From Clavelina lepadiformis (Eukaryota; Chordata; Ascidiacea; Aplousobranchia; Clavelinidae): DNA of 64,000 nt. The notes under the pieces were generated by a model. That model was given only the letters and a program-made list of their open reading frames with translations, searched no databases and had not been told where the DNA came from. The translations under genes were made by a program, and so were the position numbers. Position 1 is the first letter of the stretch, and every line of letters starts with the position of its first letter. The stretch lies in the NCBI RefSeq assembly GCF_947623445.1, contig NC_135240.1, forward strand, positions 17,670,001-17,734,000, written 5' to 3'. Below are positions 24,601 through 36,065 of this stretch, in pieces.

Positions 24601-27600
24601 TTATAACGTTTGACCATACAGCCTTTATGTAGGCATTAGTAGCCTAATCCAGATTGTAATTTATTGTAAAAACATGCGTGTGACTTAATCGTTTTTAGTT
24701 CATATGATAGTTTGTTAACTATTACAACTTAAAATATTATAATTTTTTGTCTGTCTCTGTTTTGGTTTCTCGCAAAAAAGGTTGTCTTAAAATGACCTGC
24801 TGCGACCGTTTTGCATTTATAAACTGTTTGTATATCAAGTACAATTACACATGTATAGAGTTGGAATACTTCAAGTCATATATCATTGGAAAAAATGGGT
24901 GGACTGAAGATCTTGCAATTTTATTTAAAGACGCCGCTCAACTACCTATGTAAAACCAACGTTCTGTTAAAGGTAAGTTGGAAAAGTATGCTTTGCATAC
25001 AAACTAGTTTAATTCCAAACGGATTTGTTCTTAGTCCTTTTAAAATTACAGTTTATTTATTGTATGTATTAGTAGCAACAGAGACGGTTTAAAGGTCAGC
25101 TGGCCCTAATAAGGTAAATTTTAAGAGTAGCTTGGAAGTTAATCACAAGTAACAGAAAACGTCACCTAAGGCAGCAGAAATATTATTATGTTGCAAAATT
25201 TACAATGGACACAAATTACAACACAGGACAATATTTTTACAGAAGTTGTAGCTGGTTTACGATGAGATTACAATTTGTTCGCTTTTGCTATTTGACTCGA
25301 ATCGTTGTGACTGTTATATGTGGGGTTGGAGAAAAGGGCGAGCCAGATTGCGCTACTATAACAACTTCATAACGCACTTCTTAAGCAATAAATGGTTTAA
25401 ATTAAACTGTAAGGATGAATGTCTGCTAACTAGTAAAATGTTTATTTTGATAACTGAATGATATTTTAACCAAAATATTTTGGAAAAAAGTTCATGTAAA
25501 AGAAAATTATGGTTGTAAAAACTCAACAAACCAACACGATATACATATATCGATACGTATATAACAGTAGTCAGTTTGTAACTTTGATTTTCATGCATGT
25601 TGATTACCGTTGTATAGGCGTTGCATTATGTGCGACAGGAATTATTGTGGCTTATACAGTTGGTTCATTTATTTTCTGTTTGTCTTCTTGCACCTTTACT
25701 TTTCATATTTTAATTTTTGCTTTTCTGTCTACACTGTACACAGGCATAGTTTTACTTTCATTACTATTAGAAGTTCACCACTTTTTGGTTCTCGCACTAC
25801 AGTGTATAAACGCCATTTAATAAATCCATGTTAGTTTCAGTCGACTTCTGACTTAATAAGCGGTAGTATTGTTATTATCTAGCACCTAGACCAGCAGCAA
25901 AACAATGAATCTGAATGGTAAAAATGCTATCAATCATTTATCACTTGCGGATCCAGCACGGAAATTAACCTGGAATCTATTGAACATTTTACTATTCTAT
26001 CACTCTACGTACGTTAGGTCAATTTTGACAATGAAAACACTCCTAACACAGCAAGACATCCCTCTTTCTAACTGAAGTCGGTTTTCTTTTAAGTGCAGCA
26101 GGAAGCAAGAAAATAGAGCGTTTATCGGCCTTACTCGTGCCGTCAAACCAACATAAACAACTAAGGATCTTTGCAACATAACTACTTTCAATTTATCACA
26201 TTTTGTCATGTCATAAAAAGGTCTGCGCCAGCCAGTAATTCACTGGACTATGGCATACAAGTATGTGTTTCTTGCATGCAACTCAGGAAATGTATTACCA
26301 ATGTTACTTTAATTAATTGGACATAGCGTATATTGTAACGTAACTTAAATATGATAACGCCAGTCTAATTATCTTAACATATCACGCTCACCTCACAATT
26401 TCTTTGTTATTACTTCAACTATGATTTCTACGGCACATCACGGGTTGTCGTTCTTTCTGGTTGAAGCATTGTCGACACAGGTAGACGACTTCACTCGAGT
26501 CTTTTCTAAGAAAGTACAAAAATGACTTGACTTGACTCGAGTCTGGTCTTTTTAATTACGTTTCAGCATTAAAGTAAAATGAATCTCTATTCTTTGGTCG
26601 GAATACATTAGAGGGTAACTTAAAATAATTTTATTTAAATGCATACGTTACAGCCCAAAAAAGAAAATTTTGTAATAATCCTAAAAGTTTGTGGTTGATG
26701 GAAAGAGTGTTTTTGCTTTCTGTTTGGCTTGGTTTCGAATAATAATAATCGAATTAACTCTAGTCTTATACTAAATGACTCGACTTAACTTGAGTCTTAA
26801 AAGGTAAATGACTTGACCTGACTTGCGACTCGAGTTTGATGACTTGGTTATGACTCTGACTGCACCTTTGTCTTTTCTTCGTCTACGTTTTTACCAGGTG
26901 TGAGTTACAAACTGGAAAGGCAAATGACGGTGTCCAGAGATGCCAAATTTTCACAGAAGGTGCAACCGATAACCGGAAAGTTTTTGATCGACCCACTGTG
27001 GGCCTTCTCTCGGGTCCCTTTGGAGAGAAGACGAGGAAAAAAGCATGCGTACGCTAGTGTAGTCTGGCCGGAAATTTATTGAACTTTCTGCTAATACTTG
27101 ACATGGGTTCGGTCGATTTCGAGAACTAAAACATTTCTAACACGACGAGACTCGCTTTCTGTTTGACTGCGGCAACAAACAAAGAAATCGAACATATAGA
27201 AGCTTTATTCCAACCGACAAGCAAGAATTGTAATGTTGCAAATTTCAAATCACACGCTATTGTGATCTCACAATTCCCAGTCTGACTGAATATGCGATAT
27301 ATAGGCACATGCTAAGGTCAAGGTTTATGGTTGGACATTAAATTTTTGAAAGTGGCTGTTTCACCATATGTACAGATACATTATGTGGCCTGCTATTAAA
27401 GATTGGCGCTTTAGTAGAGAGATTTGACAATGTATGGTCAAACGTCCTAAATCGGACGCACACAGATTTGCCCCCGAAAAATGCGCACAGGTCATTATAA
27501 ACAACAAACAAAAAATAAATTATCACCTTTTATGTCCTTTTGTTGACCTATCTTTCATCTAACCATATGCTAAAAATAGGTTCATTGCATGTGGTCTGAC

Positions 27601-30600
27601 CTTCTCATCTGAACGTATTTGGTCAGGCTATTGATTTTAGCTCAATGCCAACATGTTTCGAATTGGCGGTCTGAACTTTGTTGTGGCACGTTCTACGCTG
27701 GTAATTCAAAAAAGTTTTTATGTCATTTACTAATGGAGGGTCTTAATCTTCGATCACAAGTAAAACATTTTTAAATTTTTTGCAGAATCAGAAGCAATCA
27801 CGTTCGTTTAAATTTGGTACGCATTTTGCGGTTTGCACATTAAAAAACGCGGTTCACCTGAGTGGTCTTGAGACGACTCTTTGCGTGACTTAAGGTTTTT
27901 CGTTTTTTTGTTTGGTGTCTTTTAAAATGTAAATCTTTTTTTATGTGTTAAATATGTTTCATAAAGCAGTTTATTTCCGCCCATGTCCACTGCAAAGACC
28001 TAATAAAGTGGAATTACTAAACTAGGAAATAGGATGGCAAAGCCTTTAACCATTTAAGACATGAAAAGTGGGTCGCTACTTTCGAATTGTGGATGAAAAG
28101 CTACATGGTACTTGACGCTGAAAGGCACAATTCTACTGCTGGTGCTGGCATTAAAGCGCTTATTGCCTTGTTACTTCAAAATCACTCAGCCTTATCATTT
28201 TCACTTTCAACGTGGTGAGTAATAAAAGCTCTCCCGATTGGAATGCGAAAGATGATATCATATTCGTGGAGACCGCAAAAAAAAAAAAGTAATTGGAATA
28301 TCGTTATGGCTTAATCGAGATAGCTTAACCGGGTAAACTTGTTTATGCAGCAATACAAAATCTCGTTGAAGAAGGCAAGCCTCATTGGCGCAGCGCGAGA
28401 TTTATTTATTTCCTGTCTACAACATATCAGAGGTCCCTCGGGGATAGAACTGGGAAAAGAAAGCAAGTGGCGTATTTGCTGCAGTGAAGCGTGTACTCAT
28501 CAATCTTATAAGGTTAAGCATTGCCATTATAGGTTCATGAATAAGGTTATTCGATACAAAATAAGTTGAAAAAGGCCACACGCTTAGAAATTCAAAGAGG
28601 CAGACTTTGATATTAACAGCACGCCCTTCTATTGTTGGCAGACAATACTATTTGCGATATATACATTTCACCTTCACCAAACATGATACATATTAACAAA
28701 AAGTAATGAGTCTTAATTCGAATCGTAAGTTGCATTGCAACTTAATAGCATTGGGCCTACGAAGTAATAAACAAAGAATGTTTCAGATTACCAAAGTGAG
28801 TAATTAATTTCTGAGCTAGTTAGGTACCGAGAAGAGTCATAAAGTACAGCTGCACGTTATCGTATTTAGTTGTGCATCATCTGTCCCGTTTATTTGGCAC
28901 TTGCCTCGTGAAGCAAATCGAGTGAATTTTTATAACATCTTTATTCACCGAGTATGTTTTGGGGACCAGTGCGGCTAATTTGTTGTTTTTGATCCACAAC
29001 AAAATCACAGTGTAAATTGCTAATTTCACGAAAAGTAGTTGTTGTTATTGAAAACTTCTATTATTACTAAGTATAGATAGGTACCATCTTCCACCCAAGT
29101 GTGACTTATTGCAAGTGATGCACAAGCAAACTTGTAATTGAAAAGTTTCCAAAAAAGTGCGCCTAATTAGGACATTTGACCATACTAACAATGTTACTTT
29201 AATCAACCGGAGGTACCAAAAATACTATGGAACACAGCGGTTGAACAAAGAACGTGCTGAGTAGCTGGGGCTGGGCAGACGACGATAAATAAAAGGAATA
29301 TTTTTGGGAAAAAGAAATGTGCCATCCAGCAGATGGCGGGCAATCTAGTTCTACAAAATACTAAATTACTCAAAATAATCTATTGTGGTATATAGTGTTT
29401 TCATTGTAAAACAATATTGCGTCATAGAAAATCCATTTATAATGAAATATACAGAAAAATCATTACTTTTGCGGGCACAATCGCACAAGACGTGTATAAG
29501 TAAGTAGAAATTCCACACGAAATATGTCAGCACCACCAGAATTGAGACGCTGCTCGTTTATGCTAACATGAGTTAGAAATAAGCATATGTATACGTTTGT
29601 TGGGGATTTGAACTTGTTGGTTTTTTGAGTTGGACTCTGTGTCATGAAAGTCAATGTGAATATTTTATCTAGAGTCATAAACTGCACATACACGAACAGC
29701 ATTATCAAACATCTCAACACGTACAATTCCAAGTCTATTTCTATCAATACCAAAGCATGATTTGTTGTTATAACTGTTTATTCCGTTTGACTTTCAACAA
29801 AGTGTATTTGCTTATCAATTTGTTATTTTTTTAACAAAACGCTATTTTGTACTCCTGAGAACTGAGAATAAATTCATTTGTTGGTATATGATGTTTATTG
29901 TAAAACATATTTTCCCAAGAATATATGTTTTTGTAGCTATAAACTATGAGCCTAAGCTTAACCCATAATTTCCTTGTCATAGCTATTTTTATAAAAAGTT
30001 CAACACATTTTATACTTAAAAATACAAAAGAAATATTTTAATCATCACTAGAGAACGTCTGTATTTTTAGTTCACCCTATAAGGCATGTTTGTTTGCTTA
30101 GGCTATTTACTTGTAATGGTTAATCCGGCTCTGGGTGGAAGCTATGTACCGGTAAAAAAGCAATGATTTATATACTGTTGAGTTAATAACGAAACACTTA
30201 CTGCAGGCTCTTGCAGTATTTACTGCAATCACAAATTCTGACCTCAGCGATGTAATATCTGCTTACACTATCACCTATGCAACCATCATGTCCATAGAAA
30301 CTACAACAAGACTGCAGTGTTTACAGGAAGCTTACCGAATTTTTGATCAACTGCAACAGGAATGGGACAACGCCGGTTTATGCAATAAACAAGGATTTTT
30401 AACAAAGAGAGGTGGTAATGTTAAGGTAAGTTATTAAAAAACTTTTAAAAATCACGTTCAAATATTATTTTGAGATAGCTTTAACTTAGTTTAAATAAAT
30501 TCATACAAATTATACACAATCCTAAACTTCTCATATAAGGTATTTTTTTGTTACAGACTAGTTTTCTTTTTATGTACATTAATACATTATTATTACATTA

Positions 30601-33600
30601 TACTAGAATCCACTATTACATTGTTAGAGCTTAGCAACATAGTTACACTGGAATAATCCCCCACGCTAGAGATAACAGGTTAAAAATATATAAATTGTCG
30701 ATATTTCCATATTTTTGATAATTTTGAAAGTTTGGATTAATTTGGTAGTTAGTGGAAAACTTGCTAACGACCAAAGTGGAGAATTTTAGTTGGGATCTTT
30801 ATTATATAAGGTACCTGTACCGAATAAGGCCCGGTCCCTAATAAGGCCCATTGCTCATATTTCGCAAACCCGTGCAAATAAATAAAAGATTTTGTCCCTA
30901 CATAAAAAATAATATAAATTCATGATGGTTTACCAGATTTCATCCTTGTCACGTGATCAACCGATTCGCTAGAGCACAACAAAAATTTGATACTTGCAGT
31001 TAAGGTGGTTTTGTTAATTTAGAAAAAAAGTAAGTGAGAATTTGGCCGGTTAAATGAACTGTTGTCAGCCGGCTGAAGTTTTCATGTAACAACCAACTTA
31101 GTATTGAAAAGGATAATGCACTTTTTTTTGCTAAAACTTTTCTGATGATAAAAATGTGACGTTTTTTTCGTGGATGCCACATGCGCCTAATAAGGCCCAT
31201 ACAAAATGCTTGGCTAATTGATGTCCAGACTTCAAGAGTGGTTCCAGTCATCAGTTGGCAAATTGTTGCAATTACTTTGGTGCGCCTAGTGGAATCTTTT
31301 TAAATGTTTGTACAACTTAAAATGTGAAATTTCTAATAATGTTATATGTTGTCTATTACTATGTTTTGAATCAAAATACTCACAAAATTGGTGGGCCTTA
31401 TTAGGAGCCTATGCTCCTAATAAGGCCCATTTTTTGGAATTTTTAATTTCTATATAAAATTTTTTTGAGGAGTTGTCAGTTATTGTGGTTTTAATATGTT
31501 GTAGTCATATACCCTCACTAATACAATACGAGTTTTCAGTCTATTTTCATTTATGGTTCTTGAGTTATTTTCAAAAAAGTGTTAGGTGGGCCTTATTCGG
31601 TACAGGTACCTTAGTTTGGATTAGTTTGTTGTTGGATTTGAACTAGACACCCAAAAGATTGACACAAGTGCAGGTTGGATAAAAACATGGAAACAATTAT
31701 ACTTTGAACAGCTTTGGGAGAAATGCAAAATGACCAAAATAATCGCCCTTCTTTTTTTCTTGACGTAAAAAAGAAACGCATATAACCTGCACAAATTTTA
31801 AAAAACAAAGTGAAATTGATTTAAAAATGTTGCAGACCTTTCCCAGGTATAAATCACATGGCTCTAAAAAGCTTGCATGTATATGTATGAATGCCCCCCA
31901 AACTATAAAAACTAATCTACTACAGATTTTGTATTAATAAAGAGACATTTATTGGGCTAATAGGGACTTCACAGAACCCAGTTTGATCACGTTGTCAAAA
32001 GCAAACCGGCAAATGTCAAAAGTTTCTCAAAATTAACTTCAACATTAAACGATCATTAATTTAGATAAATTTATTTGATGTTTACATGTGACTTACTCTG
32101 CAGTCTGACTAATACTGACGTCCTATAATTGACATTTGGCTAATTATGACATAGTGCTTTGTTTGGGAACTAATTTCCACCAGACCGGTTTATGACAGTA
32201 CGCTAGTATACCTACCAATAACTTATTCTTACCGTATATACTGGTACTGTTCATACATTGACAGACAGACTAGGCTAGTAACCAAAACAAATACCATAAC
32301 AAAATGTTTCACCACCTTGTATTCAGCAACGAAACCTAACTAACCTCTTAAAGTCTAGCCTAGTTTTTAGTCGCTAAAAGATATTTTCTGACATGGAAAC
32401 AATTATACAAAAAGCTTTCAATTACAAAATATATTTAAAAGAATTTTTTTTCACAATTTTTTAAATAAACTGTTATGTAGAAATTTTTCTTAAAAATTAA
32501 CAAAATGAATTAAGAATAATTAATAAAAAAAAAAATAATAATAAACGTTTTTTAAAAAATTGCAAAATTATCAAAAAACTTGAGGGCACGTATCAGGCAA
32601 CAGAATTCTCTAAAAAAATCGGAAAATTTGTAATGCAAAAATCAGCACTCTCAGTATCAGCAAAAACTGCTGTAATAAGCTGGTTTTACTGTATTATGTA
32701 ATTGTATTGCACTTTTTGTCGATATTTATGTGAAGTTTGTCATAGGTCAACCGTGTGTTTAGGATGTAGTGGACGCAAATTAGTCGTATATTTTCCCGTC
32801 TTTAGTATACCCTAGTATAGGCAGTGGGTTATTTCAACTAACACCAATGTGGGGATATGTATTTTAAAGCGAAATTATTTTCCTTAATTAAACAATTCAA
32901 AATGACAATGACAGAATGCTGTAGTTCAAGCTTTTACTTTAAAAAAACGACCTGTGAATGGACTACTTGTCTCATAAAAACCTAAATTTATCTCATTTGG
33001 CAAACAATTTTACTTGACAATGCAATTTTTAGAAAAATTGTTATTACATGTCCCGGTCTCCCCCAACAAATGAATTAGTAGATCCATAACAAATGACATA
33101 TACTTCAAGCCGTGTTTTTCTTGTACAAAACCTCTTCCAATAACTTCAATTTGCGTTTTTCTTGTATGCATTTATATTTTTTCCCATTGTATTAACTGTA
33201 CGTTGTGCATTTCTTGCAGTCATGGAAAATCCGATGGTTTACGCTCAGAAGTAACGAATTAAAGTATTTTGATGAACCTGTGGTAAGACATATATTTATT
33301 TGTTTGTTACTGTTTCGGTAAAAATCACATTTAAAACAATTTCAAGTTTACTTAAAACAAAATATTGGTTTTGCTCAAGGTAATCCATTTTTTTCCGATG
33401 CAGGATGAAAAGGCTCTGAACACATTAGACGTTTGTCAATGCAAATGCGTCTGTGACACCGATAATCGAATGAAGCCCAACTGCTTTGGGTGAAACAAAT
33501 TATTTAATTTTTTATAAAAATTTGTCATTTCTTTTTCACTGTTTAGTTAAGTTGTGAAATATATGAGATGGTATTGTCCGTTCTCATTTGCTTTAAGAGT

Positions 33601-33945
33601 AAATTATAGTTATAAGGTATAATCCGATCGTATTCAAAAAGTAAATCTGTAAAGGATTATAAAAGCTTAAAGGTACAGGTTGAATACTGTGAATTTATTT
33701 TTCAAATAGTTTTGTTTTTGACTTAGTTTACACTTAAACTCGTGTTTTCTAGGCTTGTTTTTGACGACCGCACTTACTTCATATACGCCACAAACCAAAG
33801 TGAAAAAGTAGAATGGATGAACTTACTTTCTTGGAAGATATACATGAGGCAAACACCGGAAGAAAAAGCTCGTTTAGCTTTGTCAATACCCGCTCTTGGT
33901 CACACAACAACCGTTTTGGATCTTCTTAAAGTTAAAAATCAATAA
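18566..33945 (+). CDS. Dbl-family RhoGEF-like gene (DH then PH), 8 exons
   Basis: A host gene assembled from exons at 18566-18675, 20098-20322, 20626-20730, 20806-about 20907, 24859-24972, 30207-30425, 33220-33282, 33404-33489 and 33753-33945 (the fourth is tentative). Donor and acceptor sites are GT-AG and phases agree across junctions. The joined translation follows a DH domain: IIKAIVDNEEQYVETLKFIA (CR1), VRAVFGNITDLLEVH and FSLYEVYCSNYNRAENV (CR2), LKILQFYLKTPLNYLCKTNV (CR3), and a C-terminal helix. The DH helix runs directly into a PH domain: KQGFLTKRGGNVK, SWKIRWFTLRSNELKYFDEP, CFGLVFDDRTYFIYA and EKVEWMNLLSWKI. DH domains exchange nucleotide on Rho GTPases; PH domains bind phosphoinositides or assist the DH. 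The PH resembles that of DAPP1. CR3 lacks the usual P-x-QR (TPLNY instead). I cannot name the orthologue. The first ATG at 18569 may be the true start, or upstream exons may exist. Confidence 0.75.
20098..20322 (+). CDS. RhoGEF-like exon B (DH middle)
   Basis: The acceptor is a T-rich tract ending TTTGCAAAG; the donor is TCA before GTACGT. It has 75 codons, phase 0 at both ends. It encodes the conserved FGNITDLLEVH segment and ends in NIGEFFVKS, which leads into the next exon as in DH domains. An alternative donor GTAAAA lies 9 nt earlier, also in phase. Confidence 0.75.
20626..20730 (+). CDS. RhoGEF-like exon C (DH CR2)
   Basis: The acceptor is GATCGCAG; the donor is GAG before GTAAAT. It has 35 codons, phase 0. 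It encodes RTTFSLYEVYCSNYNRAENV, matching the DH pattern in which a Tyr and YC-x-N-x2-x-A follow the Phe-rich helix. Confidence 0.75.
20806..20907 (+). CDS. RhoGEF-like exon D (tentative)
   Basis: It begins after a CTGTCTTTAG acceptor and reads QRMPNNGFKEV in phase with exon C. The 3' end is uncertain: weak GTC donors exist at 20836 and 20908, and a stop codon follows at 20917. The position fits the variable DH segment between CR2 and CR3. Confidence 0.45.
22310..22785. mobile_element. hAT-type MITE, 476 bp, intronic
   Basis: It begins CAGTGGTTCTCAACC and ends with its complement GGTTGAGAACCACTG, the classic hAT terminal repeat. A perfect 8-bp target duplication GTCTAAAA flanks it (22302-22309 and 22786-22793). 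The interior shows no transposase. It lies in the intron between RhoGEF-like exons D and E. Confidence 0.92.
22947..22994. repeat. Hairpin with 13-bp perfect arms
   Basis: CTTCGAATCTTTG pairs exactly with CAAAGATTCGAAG, and GAAAA/TTTTT extends the stem with one wobble. It is intronic, with no evidence that it is a gene. Confidence 0.5.
24283..24628 (+). repeat. Dispersed repeat pair, copy 1
   Basis: About 345 bp shares order and sequence with 28834-29188, from GAGTCATAAAGTA to ATTTGACCATAC or its variant. Both copies are in the same orientation in introns of the RhoGEF-like gene. No transposase coding sequence or clear termini are visible. Confidence 0.75.
24859..24972 (+). CDS. RhoGEF-like exon E (DH CR3)
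   Basis: It starts after ACATGTATAG and ends AAG before GTAAGT, with 38 codons in phase 0. LKILQFYLKTPLNYLCKTNV followed by LLK matches the CR3 helix that forms the Rho-binding face, but the usual P-x-QR is T-P-L-N-Y here. The acceptor lacks a strong pyrimidine tract. Confidence 0.65.
26488..26868. repeat. GACTTGACT/GACTCGAGTC-rich element, possible MITE
   Basis: Both ends of this intronic block are packed with variants of GACTTGACTCGAGTC in both orientations (26488-26550 and 26772-26868), separated by plain AT-rich sequence. Short subterminal repeats of this kind occur in non-autonomous DNA transposons. Exact termini and a target duplication could not be fixed. Confidence 0.5.
28834..29188 (+). 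repeat. Dispersed repeat pair, copy 2
   Basis: Direct partner of 24283-24628, with scattered substitutions and a short extra stretch near 28910. The difference level indicates an old duplication or two independent insertions of one family. Confidence 0.75.
30207..30425 (+). CDS. RhoGEF-like exon F (DH last helix and PH start)
   Basis: The acceptor is CTTACTGCAG; the donor is AAG before GTAAGT. It has 73 codons, phase 0. It carries a long helix (SDLSDVISAYTITYATIMSI through EAYRIFDQLQQEW) and then KQGFLTKRGGNVK, the first PH strand. A second in-phase acceptor 9 nt inside (CTTGCAG) could give a three-codon-shorter form. Confidence 0.8.
30809..31611. mobile_element. 803-bp inverted-repeat element with TA duplication
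   Basis: The ends are perfect inverted repeats of about 25 bp (30809-30833 and 31587-31611), beginning AGGTACCTGTACC and running into AATAAGGCCC. TA flanks both sides (30807-30808 and 31612-31613), as for Tc/mariner-like insertions. The word AATAAGGCCCA recurs inside in both orientations (near 30839, 31188, 31393, 31414). No transposase is recognisable. It sits in the intron before RhoGEF-like exon G. Confidence 0.85.
33220..33282 (+). CDS. RhoGEF-like exon G (PH strands 2-3)
   Basis: A 21-codon exon between TTTCTTGCAG and GTAAGA, phase 0. SWKIRWFTLRSNELKYFDEP is a near-consensus PH second and third strand with the conserved W-K-x-R-W-F. Confidence 0.85.
33404..33489 (+). CDS. RhoGEF-like exon H (PH centre)
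   Basis: It starts after CCGATGCAG and ends at a GTGAAA donor in phase 2. It encodes a Cys-rich stretch (LDVCQCKCVCDTD) and NRMKPNCFG, filling the PH segment before the LVF strand. Five Cys in 30 residues is unusual for this domain. Confidence 0.75.
33753..33945 (+). CDS. RhoGEF-like exon I (PH end and C-terminal tail)
   Basis: It starts after GTGTTTTCTAG; the joined codon restores Gly. LVFDDRTYFIYATNQSEKVE and WMNLLSWKI complete the PH core and its C-terminal helix. A tail of about 35 residues ends at TAA (33943-33945). An in-frame GTT shortly before the stop could be a donor, so the end is not certain. Confidence 0.75.
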
Positions 33946-34095
33946 GATAACTGGATATGATTTTGACAGTCAGCCCGTATACGAGTTAGTGACTTATCTG
34001 TTCGCTAATTTGAAGAGAAAAGCTGAGATAGAAGTGTTTGAAATATTTTCTACGTTTATTTGTTATGGAATATCATCAGTGTTTAGGCAAAGTCT

Positions 34096-34281
34096 TCAGC
34101 AAAAGTTAGACAGACTTGTCGAGATTTTTCTGATGAATTTAATGCAACTCCCGGGGGTGATTTAAGGTGCACTTTTTGCGAGGTTATAGTGAAGTGCGAT
34201 AAAAAGTATTTTGTTGAAAGCCACAGGAAAAGTAAACGCCATCAAGCTGGATTGGAGCAACAACAAGCATTCCCTGTTTAA
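34096..34281 (+). pseudogene. hAT-like transposase N-terminal zinc-finger fragment
   Basis: A 61-codon frame encodes FSDEFNATPGGDLRCTFCEV followed by KKYFVESHRKSKRHQAGLE. The C-x2-C...H-x5-H layout, preceded by a D-F/D-E-F motif, resembles the CGBP1/BED-like finger at the N-terminus of many hAT-derived proteins. It ends in a stop soon after the finger and no catalytic domain follows. It lies just 3' of the RhoGEF-like gene and is most likely a transposon remnant. Confidence 0.5.
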
Positions 34282-35039
34282 TTTGCTGTTTATTAGAATT
34301 TACCATGCGGAGAAAATCGAGGCAAAGTGCCCTTTTCACAAGGACAAAATAACACAAGCTACCTAAATCTATCGCCAAAAAACACGACACACTTTACGTT
34401 TGGGTCTGAAATCGACAAAATATTATGTTTGGGTAACTGGAGGAAGAACTGTGGCCTCTACAAATAAGCAATTTCGTTAGGTCAAAATAAAGTCAAAATT
34501 TGATAAAAATAAAGTCAAAAAAAATTTTTTTTAGGTCAAAATAAAAATGGCCCTAGTTATATAGTATTGTATAAGCAAAATAAATTACAATGTACCTTGA
34601 GTCTTGGCAGCCTCAGAATTAAAAAAAAACTTTGTTTAAGATACAATCTTTCAAACATTTAATTTGTCTCCATTCCTCGTCATTGTAGAAAGTAGATGAA
34701 CGCTGGGGATAGATTTTTGTTAGCCATGGGTAGAAAAAACTTAATCCACATTGCTTTTAATAAACTTACCATGTTTACCTGATTATTATTATTTTGTTGA
34801 GAATCACAGCATTCAATTAGTACGCCTACTAGACCCAAAAGAGATAAAATGGCAGCCAGCAAGGAGTAACTACGTATACAAAAAAAGCAAACATAAAGGT
34901 GGTGTCAAACACCAAAAAGTGCCATAAAACCTGTGTTTGTTTTATTGTACAGTAAGTTTACCAAAAACATTGATTACTCTAAAAATCCTCCGTGAAATTT
35001 TGCATGTTAATTAGTACTTAGTAGGCCTACGCTTTGGAC

Positions 35040-35536
35040 CAGTGGTTCCCAACCTTTTTGGTGTCGCGGCCGAATTTCAAACTTCAGAGTACGAATGGAG
35101 CCGCATGAAAACACTCAAGAAATTATAACGAAAATTTTAAAGCATGTACCAACAAATAGTAACACTAACAAGAAAAATAACACAAATCAATTTAATGTCC
35201 AACTTCGCATGGGCTTTGAGCTTTAACAACTTGGTCAAAGCGAGGGGCAATTGCGGTTTAGGATTCAGGAGGCCGTTTATAATTCACAATAAGTAGACAA
35301 TGGGCCATTCACAACAGTATAAAGTAGGCTACAAGGTGTAACTGTATGATGTAAAATGAAAAATTTGTAAACAATTTTGACCTAACGCTATAAATTTAGA
35401 CCAATATTTGACTTTTTTTGACAAGTCAAAAAATAATCGCCCTAATTATTATAAATAAATTTTTTTTTTGTTGGATTTTCAGGGCTCTTTGAGAGCCGCA
35501 AGAAGGCTAGCTTGGAGCCGCGGTTGCGAACCACTG
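35040..35536. mobile_element. hAT-type MITE, 497 bp
   Basis: The ends are CAGTGGTTCCCAACC and GGTTGCGAACCACTG (imperfect inverted repeats), with a perfect 8-bp duplication CTTTGGAC (35032-35039 and 35537-35544). Internal sequence near the ends (TCGCGGCCG and GAGCCGC) differs from the MITE at 22310, so it is a separate subfamily. No coding sequence. Confidence 0.9.
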
Positions 35537-35850
35537 CTTTGGACCATTCTATAAAATGCCATCAAAAAACCATGATTCCAACTTTTTGAACAGAGGCACA
35601 AAGTAAACGGAATTTTTGGTCTAAAAAACTCAATTTTAGCTACTTTCATGCTAATTTTTAGCTAAATTCTGCACGCGCCCAGTGGGGACGCGCAATCACC
35701 ACCTAAAACGGAAAACATCGCGGAAGATGCTCAACCCACCTAAACCAAGTGCGCGCCATTACCCTAACCTACCTGCTTAATTTTTAACTATGGGCTGCGT
35801 GACCTACTTTTTAAAATCACATTTGGTCATTCGCATTCTTTCGATGTTTT

Positions 35851-35916
35851 GCTTCGGTGGTGTAAAGGTTATCACGTTCGCCTCACACGTGAAAGTTTTC
35901 GAGATAGGTCGAAGAA
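35851..35916 (+). pseudogene. Decayed tRNA-Val(CAC)-like copy in P1
   Basis: Same truncated tRNA-like sequence as in the complete units (see 41292). Confidence 0.6.
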
Positions 35917-35991
35917 AACGAAAGGTTAATCTTTTCAAAAAGTTTATAAACCACAAGTATCGTTTTCAAAGTTTCACGTTCAAGAATCTCC

Positions 35992-35998
35992 CGTCCCT

Positions 35999-36059
<61 letters not shown>

Positions 36060-36065
36060 AGAGAC
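35992..36065 (-). tRNA. tRNA-Asn(GTT) in fragment P1
   Basis: A complete 74-nt cloverleaf on the minus strand: 7-bp acceptor (GTCTCTG with CAGGGAC), D-arm GGTTAGCGC, anticodon stem-loop TTCGGCTGTTAACCGAA with GTT, and T-arm TGGGC-type stem with loop TTCAAGC. Discriminator G. It survives intact although the surrounding unit is broken. Confidence 0.9.

Noticed and set aside
25509-25820. Hydrophobic 103-codon frame, possible membrane protein
   Set aside because: T-rich DNA gives hydrophobic frames by chance; no family match, and an overlapping frame is similar.
26900-27082. 60-codon frame after an acceptor-like site, as an extra RhoGEF exon
   Set aside because: Exons E and F join in phase with continuous DH sequence, and this segment resembles no DH or PH part.
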